A DNA stretch of 41,960 nt from Candidatus Atribacteria bacterium (GCA_011056645.1 DSEL01000155.1:1-41960); one strand, 5' to 3'. Shown: positions 14,915 through 23,585, counted from the stretch's first letter. Made by a program: numbers and translations. Notes: generated from the letters alone by a model not told the origin.

Positions 14915-15925
14915 ATGAAGAAAGTACTTAAATTATTAGTATTAGGATTATTAGTTTTTGCATCTTTTGGTGAATGCGCGCCCTTGCCTTCAAAAGCGCT
15001 TTCTATCGGTATGGCGGTAGAATTTATGGACCATGCTGCCTGTGCCTACATAAGTCAGGATAAGGGCTGGTTTGAGGAAGAAGGCCTAAATCTGAATTCC
15101 TATGAAAGTTATGTAACCGGCATGGCTTTGGCCTCTGCCCTGGCTCGGGGCGACATTCAGGTGGCCTATATGTGTTTAATACCGGCGATAAATGTCTATG
15201 CTAATGCTGAAGTTCCTATTAAAATAGTAGCCGGGACCCATAAGTACGGTTATGGTTTGGCGGTTAATCCCGAGAAGATAAAAAATGTTAAGGATTTAGA
15301 AGAATCAGGAATTCGTATCGGATGTGTCAGGGAAGGCGGGGCAGTAGATGTGCTTCTCCACAAAACGATAGATAAATATAATTTAGATGAGAAAAAAATA
15401 TTAAATAATATCCGGCGAATGAACCCTCCAAAACAGGTCTTAGCTATTAAAACAGGGCAATTAGATGCTGCCTTTCTCCCTGAACAATGGGCTACTATGG
15501 CTGAAGCTTTTGGTTTTAAAATGCTGCTAACAAGTCAGAAAATCTGGCCGGAGATGCAGGGGAGCGTTCTGGTAGTCAAAGAAGAATTGATAAGAGACAC
15601 TCCTGAAGTCGTGGAAAAATTAGTAAGAATAACCCAAAAAGCGACTGATTGGATTAATCAAAATCCTCGGGAAGCGGCGGAGATTGTAGCTCGGCAATTG
15701 CAGGAAGCCGGGGGAAACCTTTTCCCTGTGGAAATAGCCGGTATAGCTACTCAGACAGAGATGACTCCCGAGGTTTTATTAAAGTCTATGGATAGGTTGG
15801 AATATGTCACCGGCATTGATCCCGAAGTAGTTCAAGAAACCATAGATTATGTTGTTCAATTAGGTTACATTAAAAGCAGTTTTAAAGCCGAGGAAATAAT
15901 AGATTTGAGTTTGATAAAACCATGA
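14915..15925 (+). CDS. ABC transporter substrate-binding protein, NMT1/TauA/SsuA-like
   Basis: A 336-residue periplasmic-binding protein. The N-terminus is a secretion signal (KKVLKLLVLGLLVFASFG) followed by Cys21, possibly a non-canonical lipobox. The mature protein has the NMT1-like pattern AYISQDKGWFEEEGLNL, MALASALARGDIQVAYM, VREGGAVDVLLHK and TGQLDAAFLPEQWATMAEAFGF. This superfamily binds sulfonates, pyrimidine-like compounds or other small organics, and the ligand here is unknown. Linkage to ModE-like control, DUF364 and a TOBE-domain ATPase makes an oxyanion or metal complex conceivable. ATG 14915 with AGGAAAGAGG is chosen. It overlaps the permease gene by 4 bases. Confidence 0.88.
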   Translation: MKKVLKLLVLGLLVFASFGECAPLPSKALSIGMAVEFMDHAACAYISQDKGWFEEEGLNLNSYESYVTGMALASALARGDIQVAYMCLIPAINVYANAEVPIKIVAGTHKYGYGLAVNPEKIKNVKDLEESGIRIGCVREGGAVDVLLHKTIDKYNLDEKKILNNIRRMNPPKQVLAIKTGQLDAAFLPEQWATMAEAFGFKMLLTSQKIWPEMQGSVLVVKEELIRDTPEVVEKLVRITQKATDWINQNPREAAEIVARQLQEAGGNLFPVEIAGIATQTEMTPEVLLKSMDRLEYVTGIDPEVVQETIDYVVQLGYIKSSFKAEEIIDLSLIKP

Positions 15926-16683
15926 AAAAAGTAAAAATATTTAAATTAAAATGGGAGATAATTCCCATTATTATCTTTCTGGGAATATGGGAGATCATTG
16001 CCCGTTTTGATCTGTTCCCCGGACAATTTTTCTTTCCTTCTTTTTTTACGGTAGCAAAAGAGTTTTGGTATTTAAGCACAAACGGGGTATTAGGACCTAA
16101 TTTCTTCAGCAGTTTAATCCGGGTTCTTATAGGTTTTTTTATGGGTTCTTTTACCGGATTATTGATGGGAATTATGATGGGATGGAACTATTTAGCCCAT
16201 AAGGCATTAAATCCTATCATCAGTTTACTTTATCCTATTCCTCCCCTGGGGTGGCTTCCTTTATTGATGTTGTGGTTCGGTATCGGTGAGATCTTACCGA
16301 TTGCCATTATATTTATCTGCTCCTTTTTTCCTATCCTTTATAATACCATCACCGGGATTAAACAAGTTAATAAGAATTATATCTTTGCAGCCAGAACGTT
16401 AGGTGCTTCTGACTTAAAGATTTTAAGTACCGTAGTCATTCCCTTGGCTCTACCTAATATTTTTACCGGACTGAAATTAGAATCAGGGATGGCCTGGCGG
16501 GTAATCATAGCGGCAGAGATGGTAGCCATTCCCACCGGGATTGGTGCCTTAATGATGAAGGCGGAAAGTCTTATTCGTATAGATATTATTATAGTATGTC
16601 TAATGGTTTTAGGGTTAATGTGTCTTTCTTTTGAGAAATTTTTTGCCTACTGGGAAAAAAAGCTAACCAATCGATGGAGATAA
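15922..16683 (+). CDS. ABC transporter permease, TauC/SsuC-like
   Basis: A 253-residue integral membrane permease with about six transmembrane segments. The coupling-helix motif is ARTLGASDLKILSTVVIPLALPNIFTGLKLESGMAW, where EAA-type residues contact the ATPase. The C-terminal half has IAAEMVAIPTGIGALM, as in the TauC/SsuC group. It overlaps the binding-protein stop (ATGA) and is followed directly by the ATPase, completing one importer. Confidence 0.92.
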   Translation: MKKVKIFKLKWEIIPIIIFLGIWEIIARFDLFPGQFFFPSFFTVAKEFWYLSTNGVLGPNFFSSLIRVLIGFFMGSFTGLLMGIMMGWNYLAHKALNPIISLLYPIPPLGWLPLLMLWFGIGEILPIAIIFICSFFPILYNTITGIKQVNKNYIFAARTLGASDLKILSTVVIPLALPNIFTGLKLESGMAWRVIIAAEMVAIPTGIGALMMKAESLIRIDIIIVCLMVLGLMCLSFEKFFAYWEKKLTNRWR

Positions 16684-16684
16684 T

Positions 16685-17737
16685 ATGTCATCTATCAAAC
16701 TTAAAAACATTTCTAAATATATCTGTAAAAATATTGATTTAGAGATATTTGATAAAGAACTGTTGGTCTTACTGGGACCGAATGGGGCAGGAAAAAGCAC
16801 TTTATTAAATGTTATAGCCGGGTTAATTGATTATGAAGGATCTGTGTTATTTGATGGTAATCCGATAGACGGATTGCCTGCTAACATGAGGAAAATAGGT
16901 TACTTATTCCAAGAACTAAATTTATTTCCTCATTTAAATGTGGCTGCTAACATCGCTTATGGTTTGAGAGTGCAGAAAAAACTGTCTAATAAAATAAAGC
17001 TAAAAGTTGAAGAATTTCTTCAAATAATGAAAATAAAACACTTATCGTCTCGTTTTCCCAAAGAATTAAGCGGGGGAGAAAAGCAGAGAGTAGCCTTAGC
17101 GAGGGCTTTAGCTAATTCTCCGCGCATTCTACTTCTTGATGAGCCGATGAACAGTTTGGATTACCGTACTTCTAAATATCTTCGAACCGAATTTAAAACT
17201 TTGCAGAAAAAATTGGGAATCACTACCCTTTACGTTACCCACAATTTTTATGAGGCGGAGGAAATGGCAGACAGAATTGCCGTTCTTGATAAAGGAAGAG
17301 TAGAGCAAATTGGTCCTCCCCAAGAGATATTTTTTCACCCAACGGAGGCAGTTAATGATTTTATCGGGGCACCCAATATTTTAACTTGTGATGACTGTAA
17401 CAGGTTAAGTTTTGGGTTAATAGAGGTAAAATGTGGAGACATTTCTTTGTTAGTTTCCAGTGAAAGAGAGAAGATAAAGAAGATAGCAATTTTACCGGAA
17501 GATATCTATCTTTCCGATGCTATTCCTCCCGGTCCTGGTATAAACAGGGTCAAAGGCAGATTAATAGAAATTTGGGAATCACCTTCTACGGTATACTGTA
17601 CCGTAGGAATCGGAAGAAATTCTCTGAAGATAAAATTACCTCAGGAGATATTTGTTAGTATGAATTTGAAGACCGGTGATGAAGTATGGTTGATCCTGAC
17701 GCTTCGAAAATTAAAGACCATCACTGATAGTGAATAA
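16685..17737 (+). CDS. ABC transporter ATP-binding protein with C-terminal TOBE-like domain
   Basis: A 350-residue ATPase. It has Walker A LLGPNGAGKSTL, Q-loop YLFQELNLFPHL, signature LSGGEKQRVALARAL, Walker B ILLLDEPMNSLD and switch His in YVTHNFYEAEEMADR. Residues after ~230 form a TOBE-type regulatory domain, typical of ModC/PotA/CysA rather than TauB/SsuB, which usually lack it. A ModC-like ATPase is thus paired with an NMT1-like binding protein and a TauC-like permease. The ATG lies one base after the permease stop. This is the last gene of the ModE-site-linked operon. Confidence 0.92.
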   Translation: MSSIKLKNISKYICKNIDLEIFDKELLVLLGPNGAGKSTLLNVIAGLIDYEGSVLFDGNPIDGLPANMRKIGYLFQELNLFPHLNVAANIAYGLRVQKKLSNKIKLKVEEFLQIMKIKHLSSRFPKELSGGEKQRVALARALANSPRILLLDEPMNSLDYRTSKYLRTEFKTLQKKLGITTLYVTHNFYEAEEMADRIAVLDKGRVEQIGPPQEIFFHPTEAVNDFIGAPNILTCDDCNRLSFGLIEVKCGDISLLVSSEREKIKKIAILPEDIYLSDAIPPGPGINRVKGRLIEIWESPSTVYCTVGIGRNSLKIKLPQEIFVSMNLKTGDEVWLILTLRKLKTITDSE

Positions 17738-17894
17738 CTTTTTGAATAGAAAAATAAATTAATTTTCAATACTTCAGATATCAATAATTTAAATATCTTG
17801 GTCAAGAAATGGGAATAACTAAAAAAAGGATCAATTTTTTTAAAAAAAGAAGATTTTTTAGTTTTTATGTGATATACTACCTTTAATGATAGTA

Positions 17895-17921
17895 TGGAAC
17901 AGTTTTCTATATAATGGAACA
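17895..17921 (+). promoter_or_regulatory. Candidate IclR autoregulatory operator with overlapping -10
   Basis: TGGAACAGTTTTCTA (17895-17909) is an imperfect dyad of the TGGAA-N5-TTCCA type recognised by some IclR proteins. TGGAACA recurs exactly 20 bases later (17915-17921). A TATAAT sits between them (17910-17915), and another possible -10, TATACT, lies at 17873-17878. The site is 25 bases before the IclR start, so self-repression is likely. The rest of 17738-17945 is A/T-rich with no gene. Confidence 0.45.
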
Positions 17922-17945
17922 TAATGATGAAAGGAAAACCATCAG

Positions 17946-18716
17946 ATGAGTTCAATTGAAAAATCTATAAAGATTTTAAATTATCTTAGCGAAATAGAAA
18001 GAAGCGTAGGAATAACTGAATTAAGCGCTCAATTATCCTTCCCCAAGAGTACCATCCACCGAATACTAAATACCTTATCAAAATATTCACTGGTTACCCA
18101 GGAAGAAGAAACATCCAAATATAAATTAGGTCTGCAAGTAGTTAAATATTCAAATTCATTTTATAACTCTTTTGATTTTAGGCAAATCGCCAAACCTATT
18201 CTAAAAGAAATTTGTTGGGAAACGAAGCTTACTACTTTTTTAACTATTTGGTACAATAGCAAAGGCATTTGTATAGACTCAATAACTCCTTCTTTTGATA
18301 CAAATACCCATCTTTTTGTTGAGATTGGAAAGAAAATGCCATTTCATTGTGCTGCTTCAGCCAAGGTTCTTTTGGCATATCGACAGCCAAAAGAAATTAA
18401 TAGTATTATCAATAAAAAAAATCTGCATAAATATACCTCCAAAACCATAACAGATCCCCAAGAATTAGAAAACCATTTAAAGCAAATAAAAGATAAGGGA
18501 TTTGCTTTTTGCGATGAAGAACTCGAAGAAGGTGCGAAAGCTATTTCAGCCCCCATTAAAAATATTAATAGAGAAGTTGTTGCCAGTATCACTATTACCG
18601 GGTTGTCCAGGAGGATATCTAAGAACAATATAGGAAAACTTACCGCCATTTTGCTTGATGCATCGCAAAAATTATCCGAAATGCTGGGACATAAGAAGGA
18701 AAAATATTTATATTGA
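17946..18716 (+). CDS. IclR-family transcriptional regulator
   Basis: A 256-residue regulator. The N-terminal winged helix is SIEKSIKILNYLSEIERSVGITELSAQLSFPKSTIHRILNTL (residues 3-44 in outline). The C-terminal effector domain has FHCAASAKVLLAY, GFAFCDEELEEGAKAISAPI and VVASITITGLSRRI, the standard IclR signature. It precedes the carbamate kinase/carbamoyltransferase/Liv importer genes on the same strand and is their likely local regulator; the ligand is unknown. There is no clear ribosome site other than AAGGAAAA. Confidence 0.93.
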   Translation: MSSIEKSIKILNYLSEIERSVGITELSAQLSFPKSTIHRILNTLSKYSLVTQEEETSKYKLGLQVVKYSNSFYNSFDFRQIAKPILKEICWETKLTTFLTIWYNSKGICIDSITPSFDTNTHLFVEIGKKMPFHCAASAKVLLAYRQPKEINSIINKKNLHKYTSKTITDPQELENHLKQIKDKGFAFCDEELEEGAKAISAPIKNINREVVASITITGLSRRISKNNIGKLTAILLDASQKLSEMLGHKKEKYLY

Positions 18717-18760
18717 GAGAAATAGAGGAATTAGAAAATTTGGAAAGATTTCATTAAGCT

Positions 18761-18778
18761 CTAAAATTTCTATTTTAG
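18761..18778. promoter_or_regulatory. Small perfect inverted repeat before carbamate kinase
   Basis: CTAAAAT-TTCT-ATTTTAG, a 7-bp dyad with a 4-base loop, 35 bases before the carbamate kinase ATG. It has no T-tract, so it is more likely an operator or chance than a terminator. Confidence 0.3.
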
Positions 18779-18812
18779 GATAAATAATATATTAAAAGGA
18801 GAGAAAATATCA

Positions 18813-19781
18813 ATGGCGAAAGTAATTTTAATAGCCTTAGGCGGAAATGCAATAAAACAATCAAACGAAAAGGGATCTTCAGAGGAACAATTCAATAATT
18901 GCAGGAAGACCACCAAACATATTTCGGAAATTATCAAAAATCTCGACCAGGAAGATCGGTTAATCATCACCCATGGAAACGGACCGCAAGTCGGCAATTT
19001 AATGGTACAGCAAAAGCTATCTCAAGAGGTTGTTCCGGCTCATCCTATGGATGTAGTAGGGGCTATGACCCAAGGTCAAATTGGTTATATGCTGCAGCAG
19101 ACCTTGATAAATCATCTGAAAAAAATGGCACTTGATGTACCGGTTTGTGCCATAATCAATCAGGTCCTGGTAGACAAAAATGACCCGGAATTTTTTGGAG
19201 ATAAAGCTTCCAAACCAGTGGGTAATTTTTTGACCGCCGAAGAAGCTAAAGAGATGAAACAGAATAACCCTCAATATATAATTAAGCAAGTTAAACCCAA
19301 CGGAGAGCGTTGTTGGAGAAGAACTGTCCCTTCACCGGATCCTATATCTAACCTGGAAGCTGAAGTGATTAAAAAGTTAGTCAATGCAGGGGTAGTTGTC
19401 ATTGCTTCAGGTGGTGGAGGTATCCCGGTGTTAGAAGACGAAAAGGGAAATTACCAGGGGATTGAGGCAGTGATAGATAAAGACCTTGCCGGAGAGAGAT
19501 TAGCGGAAATAGTCGGTGCCGATATTTTTTTAATTCTTACTGATGTAGAGGAAGCGAAAATTAATTATGGCAAAGATAATGAGAAAGGTTTGGGTAAAAT
19601 AACTTTCAAAGAAGCTAAACAATATTTTGATGAAGGGCATTTTCTGGCGGGAAGTATGGGACCAAAGGTGAAAGCTTGTCTAAGATTTTTGGAAAATGGG
19701 GGGAAGAAAGCCATTATTACCTCTTTGGATAATGCTTTAGAAGCCTTAAAAGAACAAAGCGGGACGATAATAGAAAAGTAA
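18813..19781 (+). CDS. arcC: Carbamate kinase
   Basis: A 322-residue amino-acid-kinase-fold enzyme that converts carbamoyl phosphate plus ADP to ATP, CO2 and ammonia in fermentation. It has the N-terminal LIALGGNAI, ITHGNGPQVGNL, PAHPMDVVGAMTQGQIGYML, RTVPSPDP, VVIASGGGGIPV, IDKDLAGERLAEIVGAD and FLAGSMGPKVKAC, in the family order and at full length. AAAGGAG precedes the ATG. The next gene is a carbamoyltransferase, so the pair can split an N-carbamoyl compound by phosphorolysis and save the carbamoyl group as ATP. Confidence 0.95.
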   Translation: MAKVILIALGGNAIKQSNEKGSSEEQFNNCRKTTKHISEIIKNLDQEDRLIITHGNGPQVGNLMVQQKLSQEVVPAHPMDVVGAMTQGQIGYMLQQTLINHLKKMALDVPVCAIINQVLVDKNDPEFFGDKASKPVGNFLTAEEAKEMKQNNPQYIIKQVKPNGERCWRRTVPSPDPISNLEAEVIKKLVNAGVVVIASGGGGIPVLEDEKGNYQGIEAVIDKDLAGERLAEIVGADIFLILTDVEEAKINYGKDNEKGLGKITFKEAKQYFDEGHFLAGSMGPKVKACLRFLENGGKKAIITSLDNALEALKEQSGTIIEK

Positions 19782-19881
19782 GATGATGGACTAAATATTA
19801 CCCGGAGTACAAGGCACTATGATGGTTGGTATCGTGGGGTTGCCGGTAAGACAAAAGATATAAAATGTAAAGGAGTAAAAA

Positions 19882-20805
19882 ATGTTAAAAGGAAAAGATG
19901 TTTTGAACGCTGCCCAATTTTCACTTAAAGAATTAGATTTGATCATGAATACTGCTGCGAGATTTGAAAAAAGAGTGAAAAGCGGAGAGGTGATTAACAG
20001 TTTGGAAGGCCAGGTAGTAGCCAGCCTATTCTTTGAACCGAGTACTCGCACCCTACTTTCTTTTGAAACAGCCATTAACAGATTGGGTGCTCGAGTAGTC
20101 AGTATGGCAAATGCTGCCACTTCTTCTGTAGCCAAAGGAGAAACACTGGCTGATACCATAAGAACAGTAGATGGTTATGTAGATATTATTGTGATACGTC
20201 ATCCTATGAAAGGTTCTGCCCAGATTGCTGCCGATAATGCTATTCACCCGGTAATTAATGGTGGTGACGGGGCAGGACAGCATCCCACCCAAGCCCTTTT
20301 AGATCTTTATACTATTCGCAAGGAAAAAGGAATTTTGAGTGGACAGACCATTACTTTTTTAGGTGATTTAAAAAACGGAAGAACCGTTCATTCCCTTGGT
20401 TACTTTATGACTTTATTCCAAAATAAAATGATCTTTGTATCTCCCGAATCTTTAAAAATGCCTGCAGAAATAACTCAAGATCTCAGGAGCAGAGGAGCGG
20501 AAATTGAAGAAACCGAAGATGTGGGAAAAGCATTATCTGACAGCGACCTGGTTTATGTGACGAGAGTACAAAGGGAAAGATTTGAAAATCCTGAAGAATA
20601 CGAAAAAGTTAAAGGTGTGTATGTAATAAATAGAAAAATGATTAAAAAAGCGAAAAAAGGTATCACTATCCTTCATCCCTTGCCGAGAGTTGATGAAATT
20701 GCTATCGATGTTGATGATTATGAAGGGGCAGCATATTTTCGGCAGGCACATAATGGACTTTATGTGAGAATGGCTCTTCTGGCTTTAATAAGCGGAAAAG
20801 AATAA
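19882..20805 (+). CDS. pyrB: Aspartate carbamoyltransferase-like enzyme
   Basis: A 307-residue carbamoyltransferase closest to the ATCase catalytic chain. It has FFEPSTRT (carbamoyl-phosphate site), VAKGETLADT (Lys loop from the next subunit), IRHP, HPTQALLDLYT, GDLKNGRTVHSL, TRVQRERF and HPLPRVDEI. The usual Arg after STRT is Leu58 here (STRTLLSFE), and the usual Tyr in GDLKYGR is Asn. The gene lies next to carbamate kinase, not pyrimidine genes, and no pyrI is present. It may therefore work catabolically (ureidosuccinate to aspartate and carbamoyl phosphate) or on another N-carbamoyl acid. Plain biosynthetic PyrB cannot be excluded. AAAGGAG precedes the ATG. The 100 bases before it hold no recognisable gene. 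Confidence 0.85.
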   Translation: MLKGKDVLNAAQFSLKELDLIMNTAARFEKRVKSGEVINSLEGQVVASLFFEPSTRTLLSFETAINRLGARVVSMANAATSSVAKGETLADTIRTVDGYVDIIVIRHPMKGSAQIAADNAIHPVINGGDGAGQHPTQALLDLYTIRKEKGILSGQTITFLGDLKNGRTVHSLGYFMTLFQNKMIFVSPESLKMPAEITQDLRSRGAEIEETEDVGKALSDSDLVYVTRVQRERFENPEEYEKVKGVYVINRKMIKKAKKGITILHPLPRVDEIAIDVDDYEGAAYFRQAHNGLYVRMALLALISGKE

Positions 20806-20891
20806 ACTTCAATATGGACGGTAATAATTTAGATAAGAAAATTTTTCGATTAGAGAACACTATTTTTTTTCATTGTATTTTGATAAAATCA

Positions 20892-20920
20892 TTGTTTTTT
20901 TTATTTGATTTGTATATGAT
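20892..20920 (+). promoter_or_regulatory. Candidate promoter of the liv operon
   Basis: TTGTTT (20892-20897), 17 bases, TATGAT (20915-20920), in the A/T-rich gap of 148 bases before livH. Hexamer match and spacing are good, and AAGGAGAAG follows before the ATG at 20954. Confidence 0.5.
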
Positions 20921-20953
20921 AGATTACAAATTTTGTGAAGGAGAAGTATTTAC

Positions 20954-21817
20954 ATGAACTTACAAATGTTAATAAATGCTGTTCTGTTGGGGGGATTATA
21001 TGCCTTAATGGGCATCGGTTTTTCCTTGCAGTGGGGTATTAGCGGAATCATTAATTTGTCCTATGGAGCAATGGTTATATTAGGTTCTTATATTTCCCTG
21101 GAATTTTTTAATTTATTTCACCTCGATCCTTTTATCAGTATGATAATTTCTGGCGGTATCCTTTTTGTCATAGGAGCAGGAATATATCGCACCCTCTTAC
21201 AACCATTACTTAAAGGTGGAATTGTTTTTACCCTTATTTTAACTTTTGCTTTTCGATTGGTGATAGAAAATATTATCCTGAAGGTGTGGTCTGCTGATTA
21301 TCGTACTATACGTGTCACTTACGCTGGTAGTAATTTTCAATTTGGCGATGCCTATATTCCCTTAATAAAGTTTTTAGTTTTCTTTGTGGCTGCCATATTA
21401 ATTTATTTGACCTATCTTTTTATGATGAACACGAAAACCGGGAAAGGAATTCAGGCAGTTGCCTTGGATAAAGAAGGAGCACAGGCGGTAGGGATAGATG
21501 TAGAAAAAATGTACCTAATTAATTTTGCTTTGGGAACTGCTTTGGCAGGATTAACCGGTTCTCTTTGGGCAAGTATCTATAGTTTTTCTCCCCATCTTTT
21601 AGGTCCCATCGTGGGGAAGGTATTTATTATTGCCATACTTGGTGGATTGGGAAATATCTGGGGTGCAGCTGCCGGAGGATTGCTCCTGGGGATTGCAGAA
21701 ACTGCGGGGGCAGTATTCCTTGGTTCGGAGTGGCAAGAAGCTATCGGTATGGTCATTATGGTAAGTGTGTTACTCTGGAGACCATACGGACTTATGGGGA
21801 AAAAGTTTTTTGGATAA
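20954..21817 (+). CDS. livH: Branched-chain amino acid-type ABC transporter permease LivH
   Basis: A 287-residue membrane permease of the LivH family with about eight hydrophobic segments. It starts LINAVLLGGLYALMGIGFSLQWGISGIINLSYGAMV, the canonical LivH N-terminus. The coupling motif is AVALDKEGAQAVGIDVEKMYLINFALG, and ILGGLGNIWGAAAGGLLLG lies near the C-terminus. It is first in a livH-livM-livG-livF-livK order. HAAT importers carry amino acids but also urea, amides and aromatic acids. With carbamoyl-handling genes on both sides, a ureide or amino-acid-like substrate is plausible. Confidence 0.93.
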   Translation: MNLQMLINAVLLGGLYALMGIGFSLQWGISGIINLSYGAMVILGSYISLEFFNLFHLDPFISMIISGGILFVIGAGIYRTLLQPLLKGGIVFTLILTFAFRLVIENIILKVWSADYRTIRVTYAGSNFQFGDAYIPLIKFLVFFVAAILIYLTYLFMMNTKTGKGIQAVALDKEGAQAVGIDVEKMYLINFALGTALAGLTGSLWASIYSFSPHLLGPIVGKVFIIAILGGLGNIWGAAAGGLLLGIAETAGAVFLGSEWQEAIGMVIMVSVLLWRPYGLMGKKFFG

Positions 21818-21829
21818 TTTAGGAATTAT

Positions 21830-22816
21830 TTGAAACGAGAGGAGCGTAGGCAGGTGTTCAATAATAAAAAAGTAAATGTTTTTTTAATAATACTCGGAAT
21901 AATTATATTTTTCTTTTTACCGCGCTTTATATCAGGTTATTGGGTTAGGGTGATTACTACTATCTTTATGTATGCGGTAATTGCTCAAGGAATGAATCTT
22001 ATGTCCGGTTATATGGGCTATCTTCCTTTTGGTAATGCCATGTTTTTTGGGATAGGAGCCTATATTACTGCTATTGGTATGAGTAAAGGGATGTCTTTTT
22101 TGGCTGTTTTACCCTTATCCGCTCTAACTGCAATCTTGGTTAGTATTTTATTTGGACTCCCGGTGCTGAGACTTCGAGGTCATTACTTTGCTATTGCTAC
22201 TATTGGTATGAGTGGAGCAATTTTATCGGTAGTGCAAAATGCTACCGAGATAACCGGAGGGGCAATGGGAACCACTTTACCTATTATTAATAAATCTCCG
22301 GAAGTAACCTATAATTACTTCTATTTAGCCATGTTAGCCTTAATGGTCATCACCAGTTTAACCATATATTTGGTAGTCAAGTCAAAATTTGGTTTTGGGA
22401 TACGAAGTATCAAGGCAAATGAAGAAGCAGCAAATTCTATGGGGATCAATACCACTTATCATAAAGTAGTTGCCTGGGCAATAAGTGCTTTATTTACCAG
22501 CATAGCCGGTGCTCTTTACGCCTACTGGATGTCTTTTATTGGTCCTGAAGAAGTTTTCGATGTCATGATCGCAGTTAATACTATTGTTATTATGCTTATT
22601 GGAGGAGCAGGCAGTGTTTTAGGTCCCATCATTGGTGCATTTGTCATTTCTCTATTATCCGAGGTAGTTTGGGGCACTTTTCTTGAGTATCATCTCGCTG
22701 TATTGGGAATTATTATTATTATCATTGTATTCTTTGTGCCCAAAGGAATTACCGGGACTATAGCTGATCTTATAAAAAAAAGAGAATTAAGACTAAGAAA
22801 GAAGGTGAGTGTATAA
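21830..22816 (+). CDS. livM: Branched-chain amino acid-type ABC transporter permease LivM
   Basis: A 328-residue second permease with about nine membrane segments. It has LMSGYMGYLPFGNAMFFGIGAYITA, the LivM-typical VLRLRGHYFAIATIGMS, the coupling segment RSIKANEEAANSMGINTTYHKVVAWAISALF, and MLIGGAGSVLGPIIGAFVI. The start is either TTG 21830 (AGGAA 5 bases before) or GTG 21854 (GAGGAGC before); both are possible, and the first is listed. It pairs with LivH. Confidence 0.92.
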   Translation: MKREERRQVFNNKKVNVFLIILGIIIFFFLPRFISGYWVRVITTIFMYAVIAQGMNLMSGYMGYLPFGNAMFFGIGAYITAIGMSKGMSFLAVLPLSALTAILVSILFGLPVLRLRGHYFAIATIGMSGAILSVVQNATEITGGAMGTTLPIINKSPEVTYNYFYLAMLALMVITSLTIYLVVKSKFGFGIRSIKANEEAANSMGINTTYHKVVAWAISALFTSIAGALYAYWMSFIGPEEVFDVMIAVNTIVIMLIGGAGSVLGPIIGAFVISLLSEVVWGTFLEYHLAVLGIIIIIIVFFVPKGITGTIADLIKKRELRLRKKVSV

Positions 22817-22817
22817 G

Positions 22818-23585
22818 GTGGGAGAAAATAATGTAATTTTAGAAATACAGGCTGTAAGTAAGCATTTTGGAGCTTTAAAAGCAGTAGATGAGGTCAGCTT
22901 TGAAGTAAAAAAGGGAGAAATAGTTGGCTTAATTGGCCCTAACGGTGCAGGGAAGACCACCCTTACCAATCTTGCCACCGGTGCTTTTCCTAAAACCGCC
23001 GGTAAAGTAATTTTTAAAAATTTAGATATAACTAATTTAAAACCTTACCAGATAGCCCGGTGTGGATTGACCCGTACCTTTCAAGTAGTGAAACCTTTAA
23101 TCGGAATGACGGTTGAGGAAAATGTGTTGGTCGGCTCCCTTTACGGAAGGGATAAGAGAAATACTGATATGAAAAATGCATCCAAAAGAACTAGAGAAAT
23201 AATAAATTTGGTAGGTCTGGCGAGTAAAAAGGATGCTTCGGTAAGTGATATTACTTTACCTGATTTGAAAAAAATGGAATTTGCCCGAGTTTTGGCTATG
23301 GAACCTGAAGTATTATTTTTAGATGAAGTTATGGCGGGTTTAAATCCCACAGAAGCTGAAGAGGCAAGTACTTTAGTTAAAAAAGTCAGGCAGGAAAAAA
23401 ATTTAACTATCGTATATATTGAACATATTATGAAAGCAGTAATGGGCATTTCCGATAGAATTGTAGTTTTACATCACGGCAGAAAGATAGTTGAAGGTAT
23501 CCCTCAAGAAGTAGTGAATAATTCAGCAGTTATTGAAGCCTATTTGGGGAAGAGGTATGCCAAGGAGGTAAATAATGAAGGATAA
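22818..23585 (+). CDS. livG: Liv-type ABC transporter ATP-binding protein LivG (degenerate signature motif)
   Basis: A 255-residue ATPase with Walker A LIGPNGAGKTTLTN and RTFQVVKPLIGMTVEENVLVG, typical of LivG. The signature usually reading LSxGQQR is LPDLKKMEFARVLA, and Walker B ends DEVMAGLNP rather than DEP. I know similar LPDLK/DEV forms in some HAAT subfamilies, so this is likely a subtype, not decay. The start is GTG 22818 by spacing from AAGGTGAG; GTG 22809, overlapping the livM stop, is also possible. The last 11 bases overlap livF. Confidence 0.9.
   Translation: MGENNVILEIQAVSKHFGALKAVDEVSFEVKKGEIVGLIGPNGAGKTTLTNLATGAFPKTAGKVIFKNLDITNLKPYQIARCGLTRTFQVVKPLIGMTVEENVLVGSLYGRDKRNTDMKNASKRTREIINLVGLASKKDASVSDITLPDLKKMEFARVLAMEPEVLFLDEVMAGLNPTEAEEASTLVKKVRQEKNLTIVYIEHIMKAVMGISDRIVVLHHGRKIVEGIPQEVVNNSAVIEAYLGKRYAKEVNNEG

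Noticed and set aside
19782-19881. Short peptide-like frame (LPGVQGTMMVGIVGLPVRQ) between carbamate kinase and the carbamoyltransferase
   Set aside because: No start, ribosome site or recognisable family; too short to call even a relic.
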